Assembly (NCBI GenBank): GCA_026120035.1
Contig: JALRME010000021.1
Span: 744,001-808,000 of the forward strand
DNA length: 64,000 bases
Reading direction: 5' to 3'
Source: Coleophoma eucalyptorum
Taxonomy: Eukaryota; Ascomycota; Leotiomycetes; Helotiales; Dermateaceae
The notes beneath the pieces are model-generated. The model was not told the DNA's origin. It did not search any database and saw nothing but the letters and a program-made list of their open reading frames with translations. The number at the start of each line of letters is the position of its first letter. Position 1 is the first letter of the stretch. A program made the translations under genes and the position numbers. Of this stretch, positions 28,821 to 40,228 are shown one piece after another.

Positions 28821-30870
28821 ATGACCGGGCTTTGGTTCCTTTTGTGTTTTATCACAATCTTTACTTCACATATCTCGCATGCATCCCCTCTTTCTGTGCA
28901 CGCAAAGATAGCAGCAAGACACGCCGAGGAGGTTATCTCTGCAGCCCGTTCCTCGGAATTTAGTACGAGAGCTACTACAGTCTGCCCGACTAACTCCAAG
29001 GCAGCTTTTGCCCACTTCTTGGTAAATACAAGACTTCTTGCGTCACCCCTGATCACATGGCTAACATCTAAGACAGGTTGGGAATGTTCCAACTTGGAAT
29101 ATCAGTGATTGGGAGAATGATTTTCAATTGGCACAGGATGCTCATATAGACGCATTCGCTCTGAACATTGTTGCTGGAGATAGCCAGACGGCAACTTCAC
29201 TGTCCTATGCCTTCATAGCGGCGAATTCTGTTGGATTCAAGCTTTTCTTTTCCTTTGATTATACTGGAACAGCTGGTGCTTGGCTCGAGGCTGACATCAT
29301 CAGCTTGCTCACGGACTACGGGCCAAATGGAGCATACTATCAATACAACGGAAAACCATTCGTATCCTCGTTTGAGGGAGCAACCTCCGCATCAGACTGG
29401 ACGGCAATCAAAGCAGCAACTGATTGCTTCTTCGTTCCTAATTGGTCGTCGCTTACACCGGGAGCAGCCGTTGCCACAAATGTTATCGATGGACTTTTCA
29501 GCTGGTCCGCATGGCCATGGGGAGATCGGGACATGTACACTTACACTGACACGGCCTTTATGCAATCTCTTGACACCCTGCCATATATGATGCCGGTTTC
29601 GCCATGGTTCTTTACCAACCTCCCCGGGTACGATAAGAACTGGGTCTGGCGCGGAGACGATTTGTGGTACGACCGTTGGGAAGAGGTCATGTTTGTGCAG
29701 CCTCAATTTGTGGAAATCATCTCGTGGAATGATTTCGGCGAGTCTCACTATATTGGACCTTTAGACGGTAACCAACACGGCTCATTCGATGTTGGTGGAG
29801 CACCATACAACTACGCTCTCGATATGCCACATGATGGATGGCGTTTATTTCTGCCTTTTGTAATTGATCTTTACAAGACGGGAACTGCGTCGGTGACGCA
29901 GGAAGGACTTGTGACATGGTATAGGCTGAGCCCTGGAACTAAGTGTACAACTGGAAGCACCTCAGGGAACACGGCACTACAATACCAACTAGAATTTGAG
30001 CCTTACGAAGTGGCTGAAGACAAGATCTTCTTTTCTGCACTACTCGGCTCGTCCGCAACTGTAACTGTCACCATCGGAGGTAATGCCTTAGGAGCAACTT
30101 GGTCAAGTACACCCGCAGGCGGTGTGGGAATGTACCACGGCAACGTCTCTTTCACAGGACAGACCGGGGCAGTAGAGGTCACGATTTCACGCAGTGGTAC
30201 CACCGTTACAAGCATAAGCGGCCCATCCATAACCGACTCCTGCAACAGCGATATTCAGAACTGGAACGCCTGGGTAGGCCAAAGCATTGGCAGCACTATC
30301 AGCACCGTATCCCCACCCCTTGCAGTGTGTGATCAAGTCTGTACTGCTGGAAAAGGACTCGGCAATTTCGAAGGTCTTTGTTCCTTCACTTGCGCTCTGG
30401 GATACTGTCCCATAGGTTCATGTACCTGCACGGCCATGGGGCCCCAAGCCACCATGCCAACCGCAACAGGAGAACAAGGCTACCCCATCGCAGGCGAAGG
30501 CTCAGCCTACAGCGGCCTCTGTTCCTTCGCATGCAACTACGGCTACTGCCCATCAGAAGCGTGTGGGAACGTGGATGTCGGAACCACCGAGCCAGCAACT
30601 TCGTACTTCGACCCCCCCGCATGCACTGCCGGCAGCGGCGACGGAAACCTTGGCGGGCTCTGCAGTTTCTCGTGCGGTTACGGGGTTTGTCCCATTAACG
30701 CGTGTAGCTGTACTGGAACTGGTGTTCTGCAGGCTGCGCCGGATGTTACGGCGGATGCTGGGTACGTGGTCGCTGGCTTGGATGAGACGTTGTACAGCGA
30801 GCTTTGTAACTTTGCGTGCACGCATGGTTACTGTCCTGAAGCGGCTTGTACTACCACTAAGCCTACTTAA
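28821..30870 (+). CDS. secreted GH71 alpha-1,3-glucanase with Cys-rich repeats
   Basis: Exons 28821-29021 and 29077-30870 give 664 residues. GH71 enzymes (mutanases) hydrolyse alpha-1,3-glucan in fungal cell walls. A signal peptide covers about residues 1-22. The catalytic domain starts at AFAHFLVGNVPTWNISDWE and includes AHIDAFALNI, FKLFFSFDYTG, the FSWSAWPWGD segment and FVEIISWNDFGESHYIGP, all GH71 hallmarks. A beta-rich linker follows. The C-terminal ~210 residues hold four copies of a Cys motif of the form LCxFxCxxGxCPxxxC (for example GLCSFTCALGYCPIGSC), possibly wall- or glucan-binding. The first exon carries the signal peptide and the split falls just before VGN. The product may remodel the fungus's own wall or attack other fungi. 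Confidence 0.9.
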
Positions 30871-31201
30871 ATTCGTAGTCCAAGCCAATTACTCAATTAA
30901 TAAAACTATATCAACATGCTTCAAGAGTGACAATCTTCTGAGTATCTGTGAGGCTATCTCCAAGTCTGTATAATCTTAGGGAATTCTGGCAAGATAGATT
31001 TTCAGAAACAGACCCCAAGCACTTACACTAGTGATAATTAAACACCGTCAGTTTTAAGTGGGTTAGTAAAATCTGGTCCTGCACAGAAATTCTCCAACAT
31101 AAACGTTACATAAGACTGGTTTGTTTGAGATGAAGCAATTTATAAGAGCTTCCAGGATGATATGTATTATATCCTACTTCTATCGACGTAGCATCTTCTG
31201 C
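30871..31201. other. convergent 3' intergenic region
   Basis: 331 AT-rich bases between the GH71 stop and the stop of the large NACHT gene. It holds UTR sequence only, as far as can be seen. Confidence 0.55.
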
Positions 31202-34200
31202 TTATTCATCAACCATTATCATACTGTTTTGTAGCATTTTGTGCATGCGCTCTTCCATCATTTCCCCCATACCAGGAACAAATTCCGAAAAGGCGGTGCA
31301 GAAATCCTTGACGGTAACCATTGGGAGGACCGATTTGACATCGTCGATGATTTCTTCGACGCTTTGATGTTCGGATTTCTTGGTCCTGCCGTCTTCCTTC
31401 GACGAGGGCAGTGACGAATGTGCTTTAGCGGCGCCAGGCTCGGTCGAGTAGTTACCAAAAAACCTTCGATGTCGTTCTCCCTTTGCTGTTTTATCGGCGG
31501 ACAACTCATCGGATCGTTTCTTCAAGGTGTGATAGCCCGGAAATTCGTACCACATTCGGGCACCATCAAAGTCACTGTCGACAAAGCGTTCGTAGAACCA
31601 CTCGAGATCCTCCTCAATCCATCCCATCCCAAGACTTGATGACCAAGTCATACTATCCTCGACTGTATTGTTGAAGCAAAATGTTTGGACAGATAACGGA
31701 ATCCTGCAACCGATCCCCCTGTCTCCAAACATATCTTGAATGAATTTTTTAAAATTGTAGTCCTCTTCCAATTCATCAATGGCTATCTTAAATTCTTTCC
31801 ACGAGTCGAATGGAAAGAACTCATCTCCGAAGATAACTTTCATTTTAGACAATGTGTTTTTGTTCATTTCCTTCATGTCCTCTGGCATACGCATTTCTCT
31901 CTCTGCTAGGTTCTCTATACCTATTAGAATTTCCTCGACCTGATCAGGAAAAATCTGATCTTGCTTCAAGTTATGGAAATCGAATATGGTGGTGGTCATC
32001 TGGACTATTGGATGAGATTTTGGTTCTTTCTCTGTAAGAAGCACATCGTGGCTAACAATACATGAAGCGCATTGACATCCTTTTGTTTCTGCTTCTAACT
32101 CCTTACAGCATGATAATTGGAGTGAGTCGAATGAATGCTTTATGATTAAGCCCTGACTGTCGATTATTTTCGGGAATAGAAGTGTTGGTGTAGAGTCAAG
32201 AGTCGCTTCCACCGTGTGTGCCAAGTCCAGTTGAAGTGGTGGACTGGTGATTCGTAGTATAAGTGGCTCGCAGACCCGTCCATCAGCAATTGCCCTGCCA
32301 ATATTCAATGCGCTATGCCCCAACACAACTGATTCTATTCCTTCATATTCCATGATTGAAATAGCACACGGCTTTTTGAAATCGTCGAAGGCCACACCAC
32401 ATGTTGGACAAGAGCAGTGCGCTGGTATGAAGGTGAGATATTGACGTTCACATAAGACCAAAGCCGGTAAGCTGTAAAGGCTCCTCTCGATGGCACAATT
32501 TCGTGTTAATCGATAGGTATGTAGGTACTGGTCATTCAGATTAAAAGATAGAGGTGATAGACTTGAAACGGTGATCGAAGTCGTTCTGCCGTCAACTAAA
32601 TCACACAGTACAACAGACCGCGTGGCTTTGGCCGTGTCTACCATCATGAAGTCGCACTTGAAAGTTTCTCTGCCTTGAACCATCATGTAACGTCCACTTG
32701 GAGAGAACTTGATTGCCTGCGTTGGACCAACTTCAATTGTCAGCGCAGCTACACCGCGAAGTCAGCAGTTAATCCTTATTGAACGGAAGCGAACACTTTA
32801 GTCTTACCAGCAATAGTGATAGGAGGAGCCTGTGAGTCTATATAAGATATTCGCAGCTGATGACCAGGAAGAAGCCAAGCAAGGAGAGGTAATCGTGGAT
32901 GGATTGCCCATACAGCTTGTAACGTAGAAGTCCCGTTTCTTGATTTATCCCCAGCAGTTGAGGTATGCAGCAGCCAAGAAATATCATTGCTTTTATTGTC
33001 AAAGACACAAAGAAATACTTCAAATTGCTTTGCTTGTCTTTCGCTTTCCGGTGTCCGGCTCTTGTTGAGTTCTCGTGTAAACTGGAAAACATGCTTTCCT
33101 TCTTGAATTGTGCCGCCTCCATTAACCAGAAAGCGTCCTGTCGTAGTATCCTGGGGATTTTCAAGATTTTGAAATAGGATATCTCCTCGGTCAAAAATTG
33201 CATATCGTGCTGATTGAGACGATCTAGTAATTTCATCAATTGATAATTCTTTCTCTGGGAGACTAAAAGGATGAGCACACTTTCTAAAGCTTCTCATAGC
33301 TCGCTGGAATACACCTCCTTTCGGTTCGTCTACGGTAAGTTGTAGAAAATCCTCTATATGTGTATGGATGAGGTTTACTTCTATATCGCCAAAAAGTAGT
33401 TGATCGTCTTTAAAGGCAGAAATGCATTGTATACCAGGAGATGTATAATGCCACTTATTTAGAGTTGAGTGACTGATTGTGCACGATTTTCCCTGGGAAT
33501 CTCCAGCCGCAAGACATGTAATGGTAAGCTTATATTGGTCCTGGGGAAAATCTGTAGTGGCTAATTGTAGATTTTCAATATTAGGTAACTCCTGATTGTT
33601 GTTATCTGAAGATGGAAGAGATATCTGAACATAAAAAGCAACTGATCGGCTAGGCGTCATGAGCAAGAGAGATATATTCTTTATGGCTTCAGTCGGTTTG
33701 TCACCTATGGGTCCTGGAGTCAAGTTTTGGTCCTTCATAGCCAGCGAGACCAGATCTTTTAATTGAGCCATATTCATAGTTGTGGTGCTGTTGTTGAAAT
33801 ATAGAGTAGCCATATCCAGCTGCGGAGTCCACGATAAAATGGTTAAACCAGATACTGCCGGACTAGTGTTCTTACTAGATCAAGACGATTTCTTAGCTAC
33901 TTTTACATCCAAGTTTAGAAGATGATACGTATACTTACGTGAAGGCAATAGTTGGAAGCCTCATTTTAAGAACGGGGCGGCGACCGAAACCATTTCCAAA
34001 CTTTTCACTCTCGAAGAGTAGTAAATGTGGTTCCACCCGTATGGCTGATTGATCAATAGGCATGACTCTCCCAACGTTCTTTGAAATTTGCCAACCCTCA
34101 GGTGCGCAGAGAAGGATTTTGTTGGTCTCATTACGACTTTGCGATTCAAGACTGAACTGTGGTGGAAACCTGATCTGGGAAAAGGTCCAAGGCCGCGTTG

Positions 34201-37200
34201 GTGTCTGCAGAGATGGTGGGTCGAAAAATAGAAGCGGTATCCAAAAGTCGTTCTTTTTTTGGCGGTCCAAAATTCCAATTGTTGCTTTCCGCTGTCCTAC
34301 TAGTTTTGTGTTGCCTGTCTTGGTGCATTCTGTTTCTTCCACTCTCAATAATAGAAGGAAGCGACCATGATTACTAACGGCGAGAAGGTGCACAAATCCT
34401 GGCAGCTCATGGAACCATTTTACGCCAATTTCTTTGGTCTCAAACAACTGAAGAATACTACCTTTGGCTCTATTCAACACTGCAAAGACAGAATTGAAAT
34501 CTGTTGTAATCTTTCCACATCGTGTGAACCAGTTCAAATCAGTTGCCCAATGTTGTGATAACCTTTTCCCAGTATTGGTGTCAAATACACCAAATGGTGT
34601 CGACAATTTGCTTGAACCAGCAGAGAAACCCAACAAGTCGTGATCATCAAGATCCCATCCCATGTGCTGGGATCCAGCGATCAGGACAGGGGTAGAAGCC
34701 CAATGTGGGAGACAAAACAGATCAGTCCGTGGTGAATCCGCACGACGTAACTCTAGCAAACAAACGAAAAATTGAGGGCTGTTGAATCCGAATATAGCTG
34801 AGAGGAAGCCAGTCTCAAATGATTGGAACTCGTCAAAATCTGGTTCAGTTTCAAATGTCCACGCAAGTGAAGAGCCAGACTTTTGCACAGCACTGGAACA
34901 GTTAGAGGTAAGCTTATAGCCTTCCCTAATTTTCGAACCCCAAGAATCGTAGCAAGATCCTTTTGCCTCAAATAAAATTGCGAGGAATTTCTTTTCGGGA
35001 CACATGATACCTTTCTTGACAGCTAAAGGACCGCGCATCTTTTCAGGTATAGGCACAGATATGTCAGCGACAAGTAAACCGGTCCGCATATGATAACAAG
35101 ATACGTAGGGAGCATTGTATGTATACGCAAGATCATAATCCAAATCGACTGCGAAAGCAAGACCAGGCCATGAGGGTGTTTCTGAGCTTCTAGTGCCAAT
35201 ACGTCCAGCAAGGAATTGAATTAGATTGGAATCATAATCATCTCCCAGAACCGTACGAAAATGGCTCTTGTCCGATAGAAACTCATGGTGGAGGTAGTGG
35301 ATCCAGTATGGATGAGCCTCTAGAGCTTTACCCCAATCTAGCATTAGATCAAGAAAATCTTTCAGCCACGACTGTACTTTCTCTTTGATATCCTCGTTCG
35401 GCCATTGCTTTCTCTGCTGCCAAGCCTGGAGACTTTCAATGACATCGGTTGTAAGTGAAGCACTATCTCTTCCATCACTCGCAATCGTGCCCATAATCAT
35501 GGAACTCTTGAGCCACCGGATAAAGGGATAGGAATTGTTTGGGTTGGTTATAAAAAGGAATGCTAGCACCTTCTCTTCAAGCAGGGAACTGTTTGACTCC
35601 TCGCATTCCCTCAGATGTTTGTACCAGTTAAATGTAGCATAGTGGTAGATTCCATGACCATTTTGGCGACTGTACCTAGCAACAATATCTTGTGGTGGTT
35701 CAATCTCTTGCGGGTCGTCTAAATCGATTGGAGGGAAATCTGGCAAGTCTTCTTGTTCAAGGAACGTCAGAAGCTTCCCAGCAACTAATGAATGGGCCTT
35801 GTGTAACCCCAAAGACTTTTTAATATCCTCATTATTGAGGAGAAATTCGGCCACTGTGGGATGAATGAATCGTAGCCGTTGTGGATTGTCACCGTAGCTT
35901 TCGATCAATTGCCCACAAGAATGCTCGATAAAGGTTTCACAAGTGTCGTCGATTAGTTCATCCTCCGAGATTCCTGAACCAAGAATTGCGAGACCACTTT
36001 TTAATTCTTCCCAGCTTAGAGGCTGTGCTGAGCATAAGACCCAGCAGAATACTTCAGCGCCTTTAATAGAAGTTTTGGGGATCTCCAAATTCTTTGTATA
36101 AATCTCAAACAATCCTCTTGGAAGACTGTCCAAGGTGGCATCTATAGCAGAATTTGATGAGATTTTGTCATTCTTCAAGTCTTTCAGGACAAGACTGGCG
36201 TACAGAAACATGCCCCCTGACTTTGCACAAACACCTTTAATCACTTTCTCTCGTACAATTTCGGATTTTGCCGAGAAGGCAGGATTTGAATTCACTTGGT
36301 TTGCCACAAATTCTCGGAGGTCCTGGGACATTCTGTCCAGCGTCAGGTCCAATTGTGCCGATCCAACAGGATCTCCGATGGTCGCTTTTTGAACTGTACT
36401 ATCTTCGAAAAGTTTTCGACTGTGTCTAGAGGATATCAGTAGGCTAACATCGTTGGTTTCAGCGAGTTTAGTAGTCAGTGTGAGCAGCGAAGTGACAGAG
36501 GACAGCGTCTCCCCAAATCCATCCACAATAATATACAACTTTTTTTCCTCGAAAGCAACTAGAGTTGCCAGCAAATCCCAAAGCTTTTCCTCAACCATGC
36601 TATCATGCTCTTTGATGCTTTGGTTGCTTGAGTAGAATTTCTTTATTTCTGCATCAATGTCTGCATTCTCCCAGCACATAACCTGGGCCAAAAGTAATCT
36701 CGCTAGAGTCATCGAGCTGGTTGGTTCCGGATCTCGATGCCCATAGCAGTAAATAACGTGAGATGATCTGGTTTCTTTGTTGGATTGCTCAATGTGGTCT
36801 AGAATTGCAGAGATGAGAACAGATTTGCCACAACCAGAAGAACCCTTAATCCATAAAATGAAGGACTCCTCAGGTTTTCTAAAGTCTTTGTATTCAGTAG
36901 TTTCAAAGACCCAGTTGCAAGTGATAAAATCTGTTTTGGGGTTACGAAACCGCTTCTCCAAGTAAAATATTTGGTCCGATACTGGCACTGGTGCTGCTAG
37001 ATTCTCGGGAAGGATCCAACTTTGTAGAGTGTCTTTAGTTTTCTTTGTAACTTCACTTTGGTTAGCGTGAGTTCGTGGTTGTAATACAAGAATGACAATA
37101 CTAACTCATTTGAGCAGTGTGGTAAATTGTTGTCTCGGAAACAGCGGCTTCAATTGTCGAAATCTCGTCCTTGGAGGCTACAAGCCGTCTTTGAATTGCT

Positions 37201-37628
37201 TCTGGAAAAGGAATGAATTTTGACAGGAGTTCGATATCTCCCAAAATCTCCCCAACCAAAGTAACTGCTCGGCTGCCTTTCCCAATTTTTCTGACAGCAT
37301 TGCCATATCGTACAAGACTCGAGACACGCCCGTCCGTGACGGTCTTCCTGAATATCTCAAGCAGATCGTTCGCTCTTACTTTACAGCGTTTGATTATTGC
37401 TTCCAGGGCAGAAGATGTACGTTCATCTATATTCTCTCGTTGAATAAACTTCTCCGCCTCCTCAAGCAGTATTAAGATACTGGGAAGTTTTGTTGCGACA
37501 TCATTGAGTGCCTTTGGTAAGCCACTTGCATTGTTGGCAGCCTCGTAAAGATCCTTTGCTGTCTCAATTATAGTTATAACCGAAGATATGAGCCCCAAGA
37601 CTAGGCTTGCTTCACCTATGCCAGACAT
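31202..37628 (-). CDS. giant SesA-NACHT STAND receptor (NLR-like), 2,078 residues
   Basis: Four exons join in phase: 37628-37106, 37050-33939, 33862-32808 and 32748-31202 (introns of 55, 76 and 59 nt). Residues 1-175 form a SesA-type N-terminal effector domain, starting with SGIGEASLVLGLISSVITII. The NACHT NTPase follows: Walker A GSSGCGKS (244-251), Walker B region IIVDGFGE (ending at 355), the sensor-like LLISSRHSR, then a winged-helix region (SAQPLSWEELKSG) and RFIHPTVAEFLL. The next ~1,400 residues lack canonical ankyrin, TPR or WD motifs but contain recurring blade-like pieces such as AIKFSPSGRYMMVQG, suggesting degenerate beta-propellers. Two CxCxxC motifs lie near 1675 and 1788. In fungi such receptors sense non-self and trigger cell death. 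The frame is intact throughout. It is divergent from the AAA ATPase gene. Ligand and effector output are unknown. Confidence 0.85.
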
Positions 37629-38197
37629 AATTAATAGATGGGATGCGCTCTCATCTTTTTCTGACTCTGATCGGAGAATGTCAAATTCGACGATACTTGT
37701 TCAAGGACCACCAAAACACAACACGAGGGGAGTTTGATTCAAAATTTTCGAATTGAGGTGTCAAAAGAGCGGGACCGCTGCTAATTGAGATGTTGTTTAT
37801 CTCAATTTGTGCTGGGGACGTTGCTGATGACCCATGCAAGGCAGTTTTGGTCGGGCTGTGCTGGACGGTATATCGCTTTAACCGGCAGCCTTGGATGACG
37901 GCGCGTAACGAAGGAGACTAGTCATGCATCCCTGTGGCAATGTTCCGTAAGAATCTTGATTGTCACAAATTTTGCTCAGCTTCCAACAGGGGTTCGTCAA
38001 TTCCTGGCTGTCTTCACGACCTCCTCGGTCACCGAGACGGCAGCTGGACTGAGCACTGTAAGTGCCCGATTAGCGTTTCTTAAATTTTCCTGTCCTTCTT
38101 CTCCATGACCTGCGATTTAAGATTTTGAACAGAAGAAGATCAATATTTTAAGAATTGCTTGAGAATCCGAAGATAAACTGCATTCCAAAGACGAACG
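37629..38197. promoter_or_regulatory. shared divergent promoter (NACHT receptor / AAA ATPase)
   Basis: 569 bases separate the two start codons. On the AAA side a possible 5' UTR intron runs from a GTAAGT donor at 38058 to an AG at 38132. No known operator was identified. The short divergent spacing allows co-regulation, which is inferred. Confidence 0.45.
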
Positions 38198-40228
38198 ATG
38201 AAGCTCAAGATTCATGATCGGTTTGCTGAAAGTTCCACGAGTATGGACGAGGCAAGCGAACCCTTCGAGAATGGAGTTGAAGATACCCCAAAGAAGAAAC
38301 TGGTTTTAAAATGCGAGGTCAAAGAACACGAAACGAGATACTCTTTGAAGGGTCCGCCAGTCATGAAGGTGATTGAAGCAGGAGGCGAAAACGATGATGA
38401 TGCAGAGAAAGACTGTGTCATGAATTCGTACAAACAATTTGATCAGTTAGGTAGTCTAATGTCGTTCAGGGTAGAGATCTACTCGCCATACATCAATGAA
38501 GCTTTGCGAGCAGTAATCAAGAAGTATCCTACTGTAAGCTTTCATGGAGATACGACCATCCTCTACGGGTTAAACTGCATCTTCCACTACCGGCATGAAC
38601 TCGAAAGCTATAGGCAAGAAGTTAAGGGTGGAGTTCCTAAGCTGCACCTTCACCTTCTCCTGCGCTTCATGAAAAGAGAGCTACAAAGGGAAATAAAAGC
38701 CTACAAGGCAAACGTCGAATCAGCAATCTATAGTCCTTCGATCGAATTCCAGGATCTTTGGATGTTGTTTCGCCCAGGCGAGCTTGTCGTCCATGGTCGG
38801 GATCAAAAAGAACAGCTCTCAATATTGGTATCTATGCACTTGGTAGGCGAGAAGACCGATTGCTGTCATTGGAGCATCATCACCAAAATATTCACCCACG
38901 ACGGAAGTCATTTTGGTTATACGAAACAAACTGTAAAAGTACAAACTTTTGAAGGCGCTACCGATGTCCGAAAGCTCAATATCTACCCCTTAAAATACCA
39001 CCACAACGAAGCGGGTCTCCGAGAGAAGCATGCTGCTCGTGGTAGAAAGTTTTGCAGTCTGAAGGGCGTGCATCACAAATCCTACAAAGGCATCGCAACA
39101 GCACTCGGTCGCGAGCTTGATAGAGACAGTTACGGGCAGGTAAACGGATACCCATTGGAGACCAAAATGATCAATAGTCGAATCATCGTGGATGCAAAGA
39201 CATTTGGTGTTTTTAAATCTCCAAATCGAGTTCAGCTGGATGAACGAAAACCTGTATCCTTGGGTGTTGGTGATGGTGTCCCTGATATCACCATGGAAGA
39301 CTACATGATCTGCGATTTTCAAATCCCCGGGTTCTCTCTCTTCGACAAAACGTGGTGCTGGTTCGCCGTTGAATTCATCGAGCCAGTGCAATTTAATTCT
39401 GATGCGTTCGGTACGCTTCTTCTTCCTCCAAAGCAAAAGAAACTGCTGCATGCTCTTGTCAAAAGTCATGGCTCGGATGATTTTGATGACATGATTAAAG
39501 GCAAAGGCAAGGGACTCGTCTTTGTCCTCCACGGTGAACCCGGTGTAGGAAAAACATTTACCGCCGAAAGTATCGCAGACCATGTTCAACGGCCGCTCTA
39601 CATCTTGAACTCTGGCGACTTAGGAGTGAGTCCAGAGTCGGTTGAAGAGAATTTGACATCGGCGCTAGCGTTGGCAACATTTTGGGGGGCTATAGTTCTC
39701 ATTGATGAAGCAGACGTTTTTCTGGAGCAACGAACGATACACGACCTGACACGCAATTGCCTGGTCTCTCGTAAGTGGATGCCATTTTGGTGGTTGGGGT
39801 CTTGGCTGACAGATTTCAAAGTTTTTCTACGCATCCTCGAATACTATGAAGGCATCCTCTTTCTCACAACAAATCGATTGACCACTTTCGACGTTGCCTT
39901 TAAGTCGCGCATACATCTGGCATTGAAGTATTCAGCCTTGGACCAGGACCGTCGCAAAGAGCTATGGAAGCTTTTTCTCGATCGTACTTCAAAACAAAGC
40001 TCGGAGAGCTGGCCAGAAGAAATCCTGGAATCACTGTCCAAAGTTGAGCTTAATGGCCGCCAGATTAAGAATGCTGTGCGCACTGCTATCACGCTTGCAA
40101 AGTCTGAAGAAACATCGATCACTGAGTCACACTTAGAGACTGTCCTTGAAACACTGAAAGACTTCGAGGACGAGCTCAAAGGTGGTGGTCATGATAGTGA
40201 GAGTACAGGTAGTATGGAGTATATCTGA
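38198..40228 (+). CDS. fungal AAA ATPase with N-terminal DUF7025-type region
   Basis: Exons 38198-39770 and 39822-40228 give 659 residues. The intron, 39771-39821, is 51 nt and in frame without a stop, so an unspliced reading also stays open (676 residues). Splicing turns the aberrant Trp-rich insert into CLVSLFLRILEYYEGILF, the expected AAA sequence, so the intron is almost certainly real. The AAA module has Walker A GEPGVGKT (446-453), Walker B LIDEAD (501-506), LTTNR, and Arg in KSRIHLALKY. The N-terminal ~400 residues match the large region found before the AAA domain in many fungal ATPases (LFRPGELV, GRKFCSLKGVHHKSYKG, LPPKQKKLLHAL). The cellular role of this family is not known. The gene is divergently paired with the NACHT receptor. 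Confidence 0.87.
   Translation: MKLKIHDRFAESSTSMDEASEPFENGVEDTPKKKLVLKCEVKEHETRYSLKGPPVMKVIEAGGENDDDAEKDCVMNSYKQFDQLGSLMSFRVEIYSPYINEALRAVIKKYPTVSFHGDTTILYGLNCIFHYRHELESYRQEVKGGVPKLHLHLLLRFMKRELQREIKAYKANVESAIYSPSIEFQDLWMLFRPGELVVHGRDQKEQLSILVSMHLVGEKTDCCHWSIITKIFTHDGSHFGYTKQTVKVQTFEGATDVRKLNIYPLKYHHNEAGLREKHAARGRKFCSLKGVHHKSYKGIATALGRELDRDSYGQVNGYPLETKMINSRIIVDAKTFGVFKSPNRVQLDERKPVSLGVGDGVPDITMEDYMICDFQIPGFSLFDKTWCWFAVEFIEPVQFNSDAFGTLLLPPKQKKLLHALVKSHGSDDFDDMIKGKGKGLVFVLHGEPGVGKTFTAESIADHVQRPLYILNSGDLGVSPESVEENLTSALALATFWGAIVLIDEADVFLEQRTIHDLTRNCLVSRKWMPFWWLGSWLTDFKVFLRILEYYEGILFLTTNRLTTFDVAFKSRIHLALKYSALDQDRRKELWKLFLDRTSKQSSESWPEEILESLSKVELNGRQIKNAVRTAITLAKSEETSITESHLETVLETLKDFEDELKGGGHDSESTGSMEYI

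Noticed and set aside
31258..31674. Opposite-strand and shifted frames within the NACHT receptor gene
   Set aside because: Shadows of the long intact coding frame, which has clear domain content.
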